Below are positions 1-9,031 of a DNA stretch of 64,000 bases, one piece after another. Positions within the stretch are counted from its first letter, which is position 1. Each line of letters begins with the position of its first letter. Origin of the DNA: Histidinibacterium aquaticum (GTDB taxonomy: Bacteria > Pseudomonadota > Alphaproteobacteria > Rhodobacterales > Rhodobacteraceae). Where the stretch lies: NCBI RefSeq assembly GCF_008710275.1, contig NZ_VYQE01000001.1:868001-932000 (forward strand), in the 5' to 3' direction. The notes beneath the pieces were generated by a model. It saw nothing but the letters and a program-made list of their open reading frames with translations, made no database searches and had not been told where the DNA came from. The position numbers and the translations under genes are program-made.

Positions 1-891
1 GGTGAGGGTCTCGCCCTGCCCCGCGGCGGTGGCGGCCGTGATGAACTCCATCTTCTGGTGCAGGATCGCCGCGCCGTCGATGCCGCGGGCCCGGACGATG
101 GGCTCCACGAGGCCGTTGCGTTCAAGGAAGCCCGCGATGGCGTTCCGGTCGGAGAGGTCCAGCACCGTATCGACGGGCATGGGGCCGAGCGCCGCCTTGT
201 CGCCGGCGGCGATGACACCGGGCTCGGGGACGCCCCGGAAGAGGTAGAGCCCGCCGAAGAGCGCGGTCCAGGAATTCTGCTGGTCGAAGGTCATCCGCTC
301 CAGCCGCACGGGGTTGCGGACGACGTCGCCGGTCTCGCGGGCGAGCCCGATCATCTCGGCGATGAGCACGTCGTCGTACCAGGCATCCTCCTCGGTTCGG
401 AAGCGGTCGATGAGGGTGCCCAGCCGCTCGGCCGTGCGGACGGTGCCCTCGGTCGTATCGGCCTCGACGGTGATCTTGCGGATCGTGAAGAGGTCGGCCG
501 GCGTCTCGGCCACGAAGACCGAGTTCACCAGCTCGCCCGCCACCGCGTCCTTGGCGGTGAGGGCGAAGAGCTGGGCCTCGTTGGTCTCGATGAACTGCCG
601 CAGGATGCCGCGCGAAGTGGAGAAGGTCGCGTCGAGCAGCGGCGCGGTCTTCTGCGCCGTCGTCAGAAGGATGAACTGCCGGTTCACGCCCTTGGGGTTG
701 AGGTAGAGCGGATCGCCCAGCTCCTGCCCCACCTCGGGCGAATAGCCGGAAATGTCGATATGAAAGTCGGTCAGAGCGGTGGTGCGCCCTGTCAGATGCT
801 CCAGCGCCCGGTTGTAGCGCTCCACGAGGACCGGGGAGGCCACGTGGACGAGGTTGCCGAACATCAGGCCGCGCTCGATCAGGCGTTTCAT
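1..891 (-). CDS. Conserved hypothetical protein (DUF6638-like), 3' end cut by window edge
   Basis: The reverse-strand frame is open from an ATG at 891 to base 1 (297 codons, no stop), so the C-terminus is missing. The protein starts MKRLIERGLMFGNLVHVASP and looks soluble and mixed alpha/beta, with no signal peptide, no membrane segment and no motif that I can tie to an enzyme. It resembles proteins I remember as DUF6638 in Rhodobacterales; that assignment is from memory. It is the last visible member of a minus-strand cluster, 13 bp after the small membrane protein and downstream of the AAA+ ATPase, so a role in the same complex or process is a fair inference. Its function is unknown. Confidence 0.75.
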   Translation of the reverse strand, partial: MKRLIERGLMFGNLVHVASPVLVERYNRALEHLTGRTTALTDFHIDISGYSPEVGQELGDPLYLNPKGVNRQFILLTTAQKTAPLLDATFSTSRGILRQFIETNEAQLFALTAKDAVAGELVNSVFVAETPADLFTIRKITVEADTTEGTVRTAERLGTLIDRFRTEEDAWYDDVLIAEMIGLARETGDVVRNPVRLERMTFDQQNSWTALFGGLYLFRGVPEPGVIAAGDKAALGPMPVDTVLDLSDRNAIAGFLERNGLVEPIVRARGIDGAAILHQKMEFITAATAAGQGETLT

Positions 892-904
892 GGGCGTGCC
901 CTTC

Positions 905-1249
905 TCACCAGGTTTCCTCCACCCATTGCTTCGGCAGTCCCGCCACGCTGAGCACCAGAACGGGCGCCCAGATCAGCGCGGAGGCGGCGCCGAGGCGGGC
1001 GAGGTGCAGCAGGCCGTCGACCAGGCCGAGGCGGAAGAGCTGGCCGAGGGTCATGCCGTGGGCGAGGTAGAGCCCGAGGAAGATGGCCATGGCGGTGAAG
1101 GTCATGACGGCGGCGGCGCAGAAGGCGAGCGCGAAGAGGGGTTTGACGCCCTCGGGGAAGATGCGGGCCATGAGCCGCGGCACGACCCAGCCGAGGGCGC
1201 CGAGGAGGATGGCGGGGAGGATCAGGCTCTGCGCGAAGGTCTCGATCAT
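905..1249 (-). CDS. Small integral membrane protein, unknown function
   Basis: This 114-aa protein is mostly hydrophobic, with about three or four predicted membrane segments (roughly residues 7-25, 38-65 and 78-105). A short charged tail ends in VEETW. I recognise no family. It lies 13 bp upstream of the DUF6638-like gene on the same strand and downstream of the AAA+ ATPase gene, so it probably belongs to the same transcription unit and could be its membrane anchor or partner. The codon bias (G/C third positions) matches the real genes nearby. Its function is not known. Confidence 0.75.
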   Translation of the reverse strand: MIETFAQSLILPAILLGALGWVVPRLMARIFPEGVKPLFALAFCAAAVMTFTAMAIFLGLYLAHGMTLGQLFRLGLVDGLLHLARLGAASALIWAPVLVLSVAGLPKQWVEETW

Positions 1250-1439
1250 CGGGCCCCTCCGGTCGCGTGGCGCCCGGTTAGGGGTATCTTAGGGTCCGGG
1301 GGATAGACCGGCGTTGGCAGAGGGTCGGGACCCGGATGAGCGGCCGCTTCCCCAGTGGGGGCGCCGGAGGAGGCGAGATGAAACGAGACAGGTGACGGTC
1401 CGCGACCCGAGTCGGCAGGGACAAGGCAGGGGCGACGCA

Positions 1440-3371
1440 TCAGGCCCTCCTCGCGAAGCGGCGGCGAGCCTCCTCGGTGCGGGTCATGTCGCGGACCATG
1501 GCCTCGACCGCGGCCTCGTCGGAGCTTCCGGCGTAGCGGAATTCGCTGTCGGCGTAGCGGTTGATCTCCTGCAGGACCATCTCCGCCGTGATGGGACGTC
1601 TGAGCTCTTCGATCATGGCGGTCTTCTCCTCGTAGGGCCGGAAGAGGAAGAGATCGGGCCGCTCCATCCACTCGTCGGGCAGCTCGAAGTCCATGGCCCG
1701 GACCTTGACCGCGTCGGTGATGTTTTTGATCGCGCGGCCGGTGAAGCGCTCGTCCGCCTCCTGGATGGCCTTCAGGTAGGTCCCGAGCCGCGCGAGTGTG
1801 TCAAGCTCACCCACCCGTGACCGCACCTCGTCGAAGACGACGCGCAGGCCGTCCTCCTGCGGCTGGGCATGCGCCTCGTAGGACCGGGCCACGGCGCGGC
1901 GGATCTCCTGCGCGGCGTAGAGGTCGTGCTGGCCGAGTGGGATATCGTGGTGCTGACCCAACAGCAGGTGGAGAATGTCGATGTAGTCCTCGCGGCTCTG
2001 CGGGCCGTCTACGAGGAACCGCGCCCCGGCCCTCTGGCGGAGGGCGTCGTCGACGTTCTCGGGGTAGTTCGAGAACATGCCGAAGGTGCAGTTGCCCCGC
2101 ACGACGGTATTGGCACCGGCGAAGCTCTCCATCAGCACGGCGGTGATCTCGAGCTGGCCGGCGGAGGACTGGCGGTCGCCGCGCTTGCCGGCCAGCTGGT
2201 CGATGTCGTCGATGGTGCCGAAGCCGATCGCGGCGGGGTCGAGGACGTAGTCGATGAAGGCCTTGGCGTTCTGGCCGGACTTGCCCTGGTAGCTGTCGAT
2301 GTTCTCGGTCGAGAGGTTGCGGTAGCGGAAGGGGTAGCCCGCATTGCGGCAGTACTCGTCGAGCAGGCCTGCCATCATCTGGATCAGCGTGGTCTTGCCG
2401 GTGCCGGGCTTGCCGTCGCCCATGAAGGTGAAGATGAAGCCGCCGAGCTCGGCGAAGGGATTGAGCCGCCGGTCGAAGTCGTAGGCCATCAGCATCTTGG
2501 CCAGGCGGAGCGCCTGGTACTTGGCGATGTGGTTGCCGACGACCTCGTGGGGCGCCTTGAACGTCATGGTGAGCGTGGTGGAGCGCGCGGTGCTGGCCGG
2601 GGCGAAGCCGCGGACGGCGAAGCCGCTCTCCTCCACCCGCCAGGCGGCGGCGGTGAAGGGCTCCAGCCGCGGGGCGGAGGCGGCGCGGGCGGCGATCTTG
2701 CCCATGGCCCCCTCGGCCACCGCGATGACGGCGGCCACGGCCTGCGACTCGGTCGCGGCATGGGCGGCGAGAGCGCGGTCGATCTCCCAGAGCAGCCCGT
2801 GCAGGGCGAGATGGCCGTTCTCGGTGAGGATCTCCTCGACCTCGCCCACCTCGACCCGCGCCTCGCCCGCATGGTCGGCGAGGTGGAAGGCCGCGGCGGA
2901 AGAGAAGGTGAAGCCGGTGACGAGCGCCTCGGCAGCCAGCAATTCGGTGAAGTCGGCGCGACGGGTCGCGGGCAGCGTCCCTTCGAGGTTGGCGCGTTTC
3001 AGCTCGGCGAGGTCGGTGCGCTCCGCGTAGTGTTCGGCCACTGCGAGGGCGATGGCGAGGCTGCGGCGCAGGGCACCGAGGAGCGTGGCCTGGAGCGGCG
3101 AGATCAGCGCGTCTTCGTCCGTCCCCTCGATCCGTTCGATGAGGCGGACGCCCTGTGTCGCGGTCGGCCGGCGGGTGGCGAGCCCCGGCGTCGTGCTGCG
3201 GAAGGCACGGCGGGTCCCGAGGCCGGGGGAGCGCTCCTCCGCCCTGTCGGGCGAGGTCGCGCGGGCGACGCGGGGGCTGTGGTCGATGCCCTCCAGCAGT
3301 GTCAGCGCGGCGGGGTAATGCTTGCGGATCTCCTCCTCGCGGAGCTCCATCTGGTCGGAGGTCAGGCTCAT
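1440..3371 (-). CDS. AAA+ family ATPase, uncharacterised
   Basis: This 643-aa cytoplasmic protein has an N-terminal helical region (about residues 1-290) of unknown type followed by a single AAA+ module. Walker A is GDGKPGTGKTTL (about 318-329), Walker B is TIDDID (about 386-391), a sensor-1 Asn sits in MFSNYP (about 435), and arginine-finger candidates lie in DDALRQRAGARF (about 441-452). The C-terminal 190 residues are helical and charged. The layout is that of a remodelling ATPase rather than a MoxR or Clp protein. It sits mid-cluster, 57 bp after the 371-aa protein gene. The start at 3371 is chosen because MSLTSDQMEL begins a typical charged N-terminus. The substrate is unknown. Confidence 0.88.
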   Translation of the reverse strand: MSLTSDQMELREEEIRKHYPAALTLLEGIDHSPRVARATSPDRAEERSPGLGTRRAFRSTTPGLATRRPTATQGVRLIERIEGTDEDALISPLQATLLGALRRSLAIALAVAEHYAERTDLAELKRANLEGTLPATRRADFTELLAAEALVTGFTFSSAAAFHLADHAGEARVEVGEVEEILTENGHLALHGLLWEIDRALAAHAATESQAVAAVIAVAEGAMGKIAARAASAPRLEPFTAAAWRVEESGFAVRGFAPASTARSTTLTMTFKAPHEVVGNHIAKYQALRLAKMLMAYDFDRRLNPFAELGGFIFTFMGDGKPGTGKTTLIQMMAGLLDEYCRNAGYPFRYRNLSTENIDSYQGKSGQNAKAFIDYVLDPAAIGFGTIDDIDQLAGKRGDRQSSAGQLEITAVLMESFAGANTVVRGNCTFGMFSNYPENVDDALRQRAGARFLVDGPQSREDYIDILHLLLGQHHDIPLGQHDLYAAQEIRRAVARSYEAHAQPQEDGLRVVFDEVRSRVGELDTLARLGTYLKAIQEADERFTGRAIKNITDAVKVRAMDFELPDEWMERPDLFLFRPYEEKTAMIEELRRPITAEMVLQEINRYADSEFRYAGSSDEAAVEAMVRDMTRTEEARRRFARRA

Positions 3372-3428
3372 GGGCGAGTTCCTCCACCCTGTCGGGCGAC
3401 GTCGCGGGTCATGGGTGAACTCCCTTCT

Positions 3429-4544
3429 TCATCGGTAGCTCAGCACCCGGCCGCCGGCGCCCACGACGAACTTGCGCACCTCCCGGAACCCCGGCGGGTC
3501 GAGTTCGGCCAGCGCCTGGTAGGGGCGCTGGGGCAGGATGATGGCGCGCTGCGTCTCGGTGGCGCCGGTCTCTGCGCCGCGCGCGGAGAAGGGATCGAGC
3601 GCGAAGACCTGCCGCTCGACCCGGTCGAACCAGCCGCTCGGGACTTGCTCGACCGAGGCGCTGCGCAGGTCCTCCTCGGTCCAGGCGAGCGCCCAGTCGT
3701 CTCCCTCGGGCGCGCGGGCGGCCTCGAGCACCTGGGCGACGGGACCGCTCTGGCGTGTGAAGGCGGCGGAATACATCGGCCCGAGATGGAAGCGGCGCAG
3801 GCGCTTGGGGTGGATGTCGTCGAAGTCCTCGTCGACGCCGCGGGCGATGGTCAGCAGCTTCAGCCCGCCCAGCGCCTGGGCCATGAGGTGACTCTGCAGC
3901 TCGGGCCAGCGACGCTCGTCCCTGGGCAGGCCGGTGCGGCCCGTCTCCTCGACCTCCATGAGGTAGACCTGCGGCAGGTTCACCTGGCTGTCGTAGACCG
4001 CCCAGTGCAGCAGGAAGCGGCGGCGTGCGCCCTCGGTGCCGAGCCAGACGGCTTGCGGGTCGTTGCGCGCCCAGAACAGCCCGCCGCGGCGGAGCTCCTC
4101 GTAGTAGAGCCGCTGGGAGAGGGCGAACTGCAGCTTCGTGGGGATCTCCAGCTCGCCGACGATGGTCTGCACCATCTCGTCCTTGAGGCGACCCGCGTCC
4201 GGCAGGCCCGAAAGGTGCCGCTCGGCCTGGGACGCGTCGCTCGCCATGGTGAGCAGCTCGTGGAAGACGGGGAAACCGGACTCGACGCGGTCGAGGGTGA
4301 GCCGCCCGGCATGGGCCCAGCGGCCGGAGAAGAGGTACTTGTGAGAGAGCGCCCGGAAGGTGAACGAGAGCGCCACGAGGTAGCGGGCGAGCACCTCGGT
4401 CTCGGGGCGGGCGAGCCGGCCTTCGGCCTCCATGGCCCCCGCGACGCGGCCCATGTGGCCGGTGATCGCGCGGAACTTGGCGAAGTAGCGGCGGGTGACG
4501 CGCGTGTCCTCCAGCCGGAAGTGATCGAGGGTCCCGTCGGTCAT
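3429..4544 (-). CDS. Conserved hypothetical protein, cluster partner of the AAA+ ATPase
   Basis: This 371-aa predicted soluble protein has no signal peptide and no recognised domain. Residues 20-110 look helical (KFRAITGHMGRV, then ALSHKYLFSGRW), and the C-terminal half is mixed, with a HPKRLRRFHLGPMY stretch. It lies between the coiled-coil gene (59 bp upstream) and the AAA+ ATPase gene (57 bp downstream), all on the minus strand. That order suggests an operon in which it could be an adaptor or substrate-binding component. This is inference from position only; I do not recognise the family. Confidence 0.8.
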   Translation of the reverse strand: MTDGTLDHFRLEDTRVTRRYFAKFRAITGHMGRVAGAMEAEGRLARPETEVLARYLVALSFTFRALSHKYLFSGRWAHAGRLTLDRVESGFPVFHELLTMASDASQAERHLSGLPDAGRLKDEMVQTIVGELEIPTKLQFALSQRLYYEELRRGGLFWARNDPQAVWLGTEGARRRFLLHWAVYDSQVNLPQVYLMEVEETGRTGLPRDERRWPELQSHLMAQALGGLKLLTIARGVDEDFDDIHPKRLRRFHLGPMYSAAFTRQSGPVAQVLEAARAPEGDDWALAWTEEDLRSASVEQVPSGWFDRVERQVFALDPFSARGAETGATETQRAIILPQRPYQALAELDPPGFREVRKFVVGAGGRVLSYR

Positions 4545-4603
4545 GGCCCCCCGCCGCCGTCTCGGGGATCGGACGCCGGGCGCGACACGGGCGCGGGCAT
4601 CGC

Positions 4604-5680
4604 TCAGGCCCCGTAGCGGTTGCTGTCGTGGGCCTCGACGATCTTCTGGAAGCGCCGGACGAAGCGCTCGTCGGCGCGGGCCTTCTGCTCCAGCACCTCG
4701 CGGGCGAAGACCATGTGATCCCCGTGGGCTTCGAGCATGTCGGCCATGCGCGAGTTGGTGGCCGAGCCGATGGCGGCCATGGCCGTCTGCGCCTCCTGGT
4801 CGGTCTTCACGCCGATCTCGTTGATCCGGTGGGCCACGTCCTGCTGCTGGGCGGTCTTCAGCGACTTCGACAGCGCGTCGTAGAGCACCACCCGCTGTCG
4901 GGTGTCGGTCTGCAGCTTGTTGATCAGCACCATCTGCGTGGCGGCCTGGTTCTGCAGGCTGTCGATCCAGGTCTTGCCCTTCTCGATGTAGCGCTCGAGC
5001 GTCTGGGAGCGGGCGATCTTGACCTGCTCGTCCCGCACCAGCGCGTTGTAGCGGGTGTTCATCTCGGCCAGCTCCGTCTCCAGCCGCGTGCGCTCTCCCG
5101 CATCCTGCTCGACCGAGATCCGGTTCTCGAGGTCGATGATCTTCGGATCCATGTCCTGGATCCCGGTGCGGACCTCTTCGAGATCGGCCACGACCTGCTC
5201 ACGCTCCTGCAGCGTCTCCTGCAGGTTCGTCTCCACCTTGTCCTTCTGCTCGGTCAGCATCGCGAGCTGGCCTTCGAGCAGGTGGGTGATGGTGTCGGAC
5301 TTGGCGATGAGGTCCTGCAGCTTGTCGTCGATGGAGGCGGTGCGCATCCGCTCCTGCCGCATGGAGTCGGACTTGGCCTTGGAAAAGACCCCGACAAAGC
5401 TCTCCCATCCGGTCTTCGATCGCATCTCCTCGAAGTCGCGGGAGAAGCCCGCGGTCACGTCGTCGAGGCCCATGATGAGCTCGGCGATGTTGGCGTTCAT
5501 CGCTTCGGTATGGGCATGGACCTCGTCGAGCGTCGCGGTCTCGATGTCGATGGCGACCTCGTTCTCCTGCGCCATCTTCTGGCGAGCGGCCTCGATGCGG
5601 CTGGTGAGCTCGGAAATCTTGCTCTGCGCCTCGGCGACCTGGGACTGGCTCTGCTGGATCTGGGTATCGAAATCGGCCAT
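4604..5680 (-). CDS. Coiled-coil protein, TelA-like (toxic anion resistance-like)
   Basis: This 358-aa protein is almost entirely helical and has long Gln/Glu/Lys-rich heptad stretches from residue 5 to 50 and from about 140 to 330. The C-terminal half (FSKAKSDSMRQ, then VLINKLQTDTRQRVVLYDALSKSLK) recalls TelA/KlaA proteins (PF05816) in style, but I cannot confirm membership. There is no signal peptide or membrane segment. It is the first gene of the minus-strand cluster with the AAA+ ATPase. A terminator hairpin at 5761-5792 separates it from the phytase-like gene, so the cluster should have its own promoter in 5681-5760. Its role is unknown; a scaffold for the ATPase is one possibility. Confidence 0.8.
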   Translation of the reverse strand: MADFDTQIQQSQSQVAEAQSKISELTSRIEAARQKMAQENEVAIDIETATLDEVHAHTEAMNANIAELIMGLDDVTAGFSRDFEEMRSKTGWESFVGVFSKAKSDSMRQERMRTASIDDKLQDLIAKSDTITHLLEGQLAMLTEQKDKVETNLQETLQEREQVVADLEEVRTGIQDMDPKIIDLENRISVEQDAGERTRLETELAEMNTRYNALVRDEQVKIARSQTLERYIEKGKTWIDSLQNQAATQMVLINKLQTDTRQRVVLYDALSKSLKTAQQQDVAHRINEIGVKTDQEAQTAMAAIGSATNSRMADMLEAHGDHMVFAREVLEQKARADERFVRRFQKIVEAHDSNRYGA

Positions 5681-5760
5681 CTCGGGGCTCTCCGGGCAAA
5701 TGCTGGCGCGGCCGGAACAGGCGACGCGGCGTCAGTCTAGAAGCGGTCCCCGCGCAAGGA

Positions 5761-5792
5761 AAGAGCCGCGCGAGGGGACCCGCGCGGCTCTT
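5761..5792 (-). terminator. Rho-independent terminator of the phytase-like gene
   Basis: Read on the minus strand, AAGAGCCGCGCG pairs with CGCGCGGCTCTT across an 8-nt loop. The 12-bp GC-rich stem is followed by TCCTTG. It begins about 20 bp after the stop codon of the gene ending at 5812 and precedes the coiled-coil gene. Confidence 0.7.
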
Positions 5793-5811
5793 GTTCCGTC
5801 TGGGGCCGGGC

Positions 5812-7971
5812 TCAGTCGAGCTGGAAGGACCAGAACATCGTCTCGCCGGAGTGGTCGTCCACGCCGTCGTTGTCGGTGGAGACCCAGACCGTGCCGTCTT
5901 CGGCGATGGCAAGGCCCTCGACCTTGTCGAGGACGTAGCCGCCGGTGGAGGTCAGGTCCTCCATCAGGTCGCGGACCATGGTCTTCTCGACCACCGGATA
6001 GTCGCCGCCGAGCGCGACGGGCTCCACGCCTGCCATGTCGACGCGCGTCACGGTCTTGAGCGCCGCGGTCTGGCCAAGGTGGTTGTCCCGCTCGATCAGG
6101 TAGAGCGCACCATCATGCCAGGTGATTTCGCTGAGGCCGACCCAGCCGCCGGAGGTGGGCTCTTCCGTCGGATAGTGGACGGCGGACCACTCTCCGGTCT
6201 CGGGATCGAGGGCCAGGAGCTTGACGTGCTGCGCGGGGTCGTCGGCCCACTCGCGCTGGACGGCGGCCCAGATCGTGCCGTCGCCATCGACGGTCACGCC
6301 CTCGAGGCCGGAGTTGGTGGCGCCGGAGGTCAGTTCCTCGGGGACAACGAACTCGTCCTGCACCACGCCCTCGGCATCGACATGCCAGATCGCGTTGGCG
6401 CGGCTGCCGTCGGCGCGGCCCTCGTTGGCGAGATAGAAGCCGCCCTTCCCGTCGAGCGCGATGCCTTCGAGGTCCATCGCCTCGGCAGGTGCGCCGTCAC
6501 GGGTCACGATGATGCGCGAGGTGATCCGGGCGGGGGTCTGCGCGGGATCGATGGTCAGGATCGAGGGCTGGCCTGCGTAGAAGCTGTCGGTCACGGCGCG
6601 GATCATGCCGTCGTCGCCCATCACCATGCCGGAGAGCGCGCCCCATCCGATCATCTCATCCGCCCCGGCGGAGGTGATCATCGGGTAGACGGGCTCCGCG
6701 TCCTGGTACTCGAAGAGCATGACATGGGCGCGCGCGCCGCCGTCCTCGACGAGGTCTTCCTCGTTGGCCGAGACCAGCAGGTCGCGCGAGGGGATGGTGA
6801 CGTAGCCCTCGGGGCCGATGCCGGAGGGCAGGAGCTGGGAAAGCACCGGATTCGCCGGGTCGGTCACATCGTAGATGCCGACGACCGAGCCGCGCTCGGA
6901 GCCGACGAAGACCATGGGCGTGCCGCGGTATTCGCCGAAGGTCACGCTCTCGGGCTCGACGCCCTTGTTCTCGGAGCGGCCCTCCGGGTAGTGGCCGATC
7001 TCGATCAGCGCGTGCTCGAAGGAGGCGCCGCTTTCGTAGACGACCTCTCCGTCCTGGCTCCAGATCGTCCAGCCGCGCGATCCGCCCTCGTAGTCGCCCT
7101 CGTTCGCGGTGGCGAAATGGGTGTCGTCGATCCAGGCGGCGGCGTCGGGCTCCCGCTTCACCGGGGACAGGCTCTCGGTGAAGTCGAGCGCGTCGTCCTC
7201 GGTGGCGTCGATGTTCTCGAGGTCCACGGCGCCGGCGGAGAAGTGGCTGAGGATCTCGCCCTGGCTCGAGACCACGACGAGGTGGTTGTTCTCCTGCAGG
7301 GTGACGGCAATCTCGCCCTCGGCGTTGACGGTCACGTACTCCGGCTCGGGGTCGGAGGGCGCCACCTCGGCGAGGCCGGTGAGGTCGACGGTGTTGATCG
7401 TGTCGCAGGCGAGGTCGCCCTCGGCGACGTTCACGATGACCAGCGCACCGGCGGGCATCTGCGGCAGCGCGCCGTCGTTGAGGTCCTCGTCGCGCTCGTT
7501 CTCGATGGCGATGGCGAGGAACGAGCCGTCGGGCGCCTTCGCGACCGCGTCGGGCTGGCCGCCGAGGTCACAACTGGCGGTTTCTTCACCGCTCTCGATG
7601 TCGATCTGCGCGATGCGGCCGGAGGGGTCGGTGAAGCTCTCGGAGGTATTGACGCCCACGAAGGCGGTCTGGCCGATCACGGCGACGCTCGTGGGCTCTC
7701 CATCCAGTTCGACGTTGCCGAGCGGCTGCGGATTGGCGGGCTCGGTGATGTCGATGCGGCCCAGAACGCCCAGCGGGCTGTCGGTGTAGACCAGTGTCAT
7801 GCCGTCCTCGGTGGCGGCGATGATCTCGGAGGAGGTGGCCTGCGTGGCGTCCACGCCCTCGGCCATGTTCGAGGCGACCGGGAAGGACGCGATGCGGTTG
7901 AAGGCCTGCGCGAAGGCCGGCTGCGCGGCGGCCAAGGCGAGAAGACTGACCGCGGTGATGCGGAACGACAT
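5812..7971 (-). CDS. Secreted esterase-like phytase family / beta-propeller protein
   Basis: This 719-aa exported protein has a clear signal peptide (MSFRITAVSLLALAAAQPAFAQ). The N-terminal half repeats propeller-like blades with acidic loops, and the C-terminal half carries phytase-like esterase features (EAMDLEGIALDGKGGFYLANEG, about 440-460; DKVEGLAIAEDGTVW near the end), as in PF13449. Such proteins are thought to be periplasmic phosphatases or esterases, but few are tested. The frame continues open upstream to 8421; the ATG at 7971 is chosen because the signal peptide follows it and AGGGGGAT lies 6-7 nt before it. It is transcribed divergently from the P1 peptidase gene. Confidence 0.85.
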   Translation of the reverse strand: MSFRITAVSLLALAAAQPAFAQAFNRIASFPVASNMAEGVDATQATSSEIIAATEDGMTLVYTDSPLGVLGRIDITEPANPQPLGNVELDGEPTSVAVIGQTAFVGVNTSESFTDPSGRIAQIDIESGEETASCDLGGQPDAVAKAPDGSFLAIAIENERDEDLNDGALPQMPAGALVIVNVAEGDLACDTINTVDLTGLAEVAPSDPEPEYVTVNAEGEIAVTLQENNHLVVVSSQGEILSHFSAGAVDLENIDATEDDALDFTESLSPVKREPDAAAWIDDTHFATANEGDYEGGSRGWTIWSQDGEVVYESGASFEHALIEIGHYPEGRSENKGVEPESVTFGEYRGTPMVFVGSERGSVVGIYDVTDPANPVLSQLLPSGIGPEGYVTIPSRDLLVSANEEDLVEDGGARAHVMLFEYQDAEPVYPMITSAGADEMIGWGALSGMVMGDDGMIRAVTDSFYAGQPSILTIDPAQTPARITSRIIVTRDGAPAEAMDLEGIALDGKGGFYLANEGRADGSRANAIWHVDAEGVVQDEFVVPEELTSGATNSGLEGVTVDGDGTIWAAVQREWADDPAQHVKLLALDPETGEWSAVHYPTEEPTSGGWVGLSEITWHDGALYLIERDNHLGQTAALKTVTRVDMAGVEPVALGGDYPVVEKTMVRDLMEDLTSTGGYVLDKVEGLAIAEDGTVWVSTDNDGVDDHSGETMFWSFQLD

Positions 7972-8062
7972 GTGATATCCCCCTGTTCGGTGACTGTCTG
8001 CGCGCACCTTCTGGCGCGCGGACGTGACAGCTGCGTGACGGAAGGTCAGGACGGGAGGCGCC

Positions 8063-9031
8063 ATGGAAACAGGACCTGGGAATTGTCTGACGGACGTGCC
8101 GGGGATCCTCGTGGGCCATGCCTCGGACCCGGCGCTGAAATCCGGCGTGACGGTGGTGACCTCGGAGCGCCCCTTCAGCGCCGGGGTGCAGGTCATGGGC
8201 GGCGCGCCCGGAACGCGGGAGACCGACCTCCTGGCCCCCGACAAGACGGTGGGCGAAGTGCATGCGCTGGTTCTCTCGGGCGGCTCGGCCTTCGGGCTGG
8301 CCGCGGCGGACGGAGTCGCGGAGGGGCTGCGCGCGCTGGGGCGCGGGTTCGAGGTGGCGGGCCAGCGGGTCCCGATCGTTCCGGCGGCGATTCTCTTCGA
8401 TCTGGCCAATGGCGGCGACAAGAATTGGGACCGCTCGCCCTACCCTGCCCTCGGCCGCGCGGCGCTGGAGGCGGCCTCGGAGGAGGTTGCGGTCGGCAGC
8501 GTCGGCGCGGGCACCGGCGCGTTGACCGCCGATCTGAAGGGCGGGCTGGGAACCGCCTCGTTGAAGGTCGGGGACGCAACGGTCTCGGCGCTCGTCGCGG
8601 TCAACGCGTTGGGATCGGCCGTCGTGGACGGCGGGCCGCACTTCTGGGCGGCGCCCTTCGAAATCGGCGGAGAGTTCGGCGGGCGCGGATTGGCCCGGAC
8701 AGTCCCCTCGGACTGGCCCCGGACCAAGCTTGACGCCACCGCGACGACCATCGCCGTGGTCGCCACCGACGCGCCTCTCGACAAGGCGGGATGCACCCGG
8801 CTCGCAACGGCGGCGCATGACGGGATCGCCCGGGCACTGGTACCCGCCCATACGCCGATGGATGGCGACCTGGTCTTCGCGCTCTCGACCGGCACGGGAC
8901 CGGAGGCGGACCCGGTCAGGCTGGGCCACGGCGCGGCGCTTTGCCTGTCGCGGGCCATCGCGCGGGGCGTCTTCGCGGCGAGCGCGGCGGAGGGCGACCT
9001 GCTGCCCAACTGGGCCGAGCGGTTCGGCTAG
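8063..9031 (+). CDS. P1 family peptidase (S58, DmpA/NylC-like)
   Basis: This 322-aa cytoplasmic N-terminal-nucleophile hydrolase has the glycine-rich LSGGSAFGLAAADGV (about 71-85) and GSVGAGTGAL (about 145-154) typical of the P1/DmpA family. The segment ATTIAVVATDA (about 227-237) matches the autocleavage region of NylC, where Thr is the nucleophile; Thr228 is the likely equivalent here (inference). Family members are aminopeptidases or amide hydrolases. The length is normal. Its 3' end overlaps the convergent hydrolase gene by 4 bp. The physiological substrate is unknown. Confidence 0.88.
   Translation: METGPGNCLTDVPGILVGHASDPALKSGVTVVTSERPFSAGVQVMGGAPGTRETDLLAPDKTVGEVHALVLSGGSAFGLAAADGVAEGLRALGRGFEVAGQRVPIVPAAILFDLANGGDKNWDRSPYPALGRAALEAASEEVAVGSVGAGTGALTADLKGGLGTASLKVGDATVSALVAVNALGSAVVDGGPHFWAAPFEIGGEFGGRGLARTVPSDWPRTKLDATATTIAVVATDAPLDKAGCTRLATAAHDGIARALVPAHTPMDGDLVFALSTGTGPEADPVRLGHGAALCLSRAIARGVFAASAAEGDLLPNWAERFG

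Noticed and set aside
1869-4616. A 915-codon plus-strand frame opposite the AAA+ ATPase and the 371-aa protein
   Set aside because: It is antisense to two well-supported genes, has no motif and spans their intergenic gap.
7972-8421. N-terminal extension of the phytase-like protein
   Set aside because: It overlaps the divergent P1 peptidase gene, and a signal peptide begins at the internal Met at 7971.
5791-8733. A 980-codon plus-strand frame opposite the phytase-like gene
   Set aside because: It is antisense to a gene with a signal peptide and clear domain, and it runs on into the P1 peptidase gene in the wrong frame.
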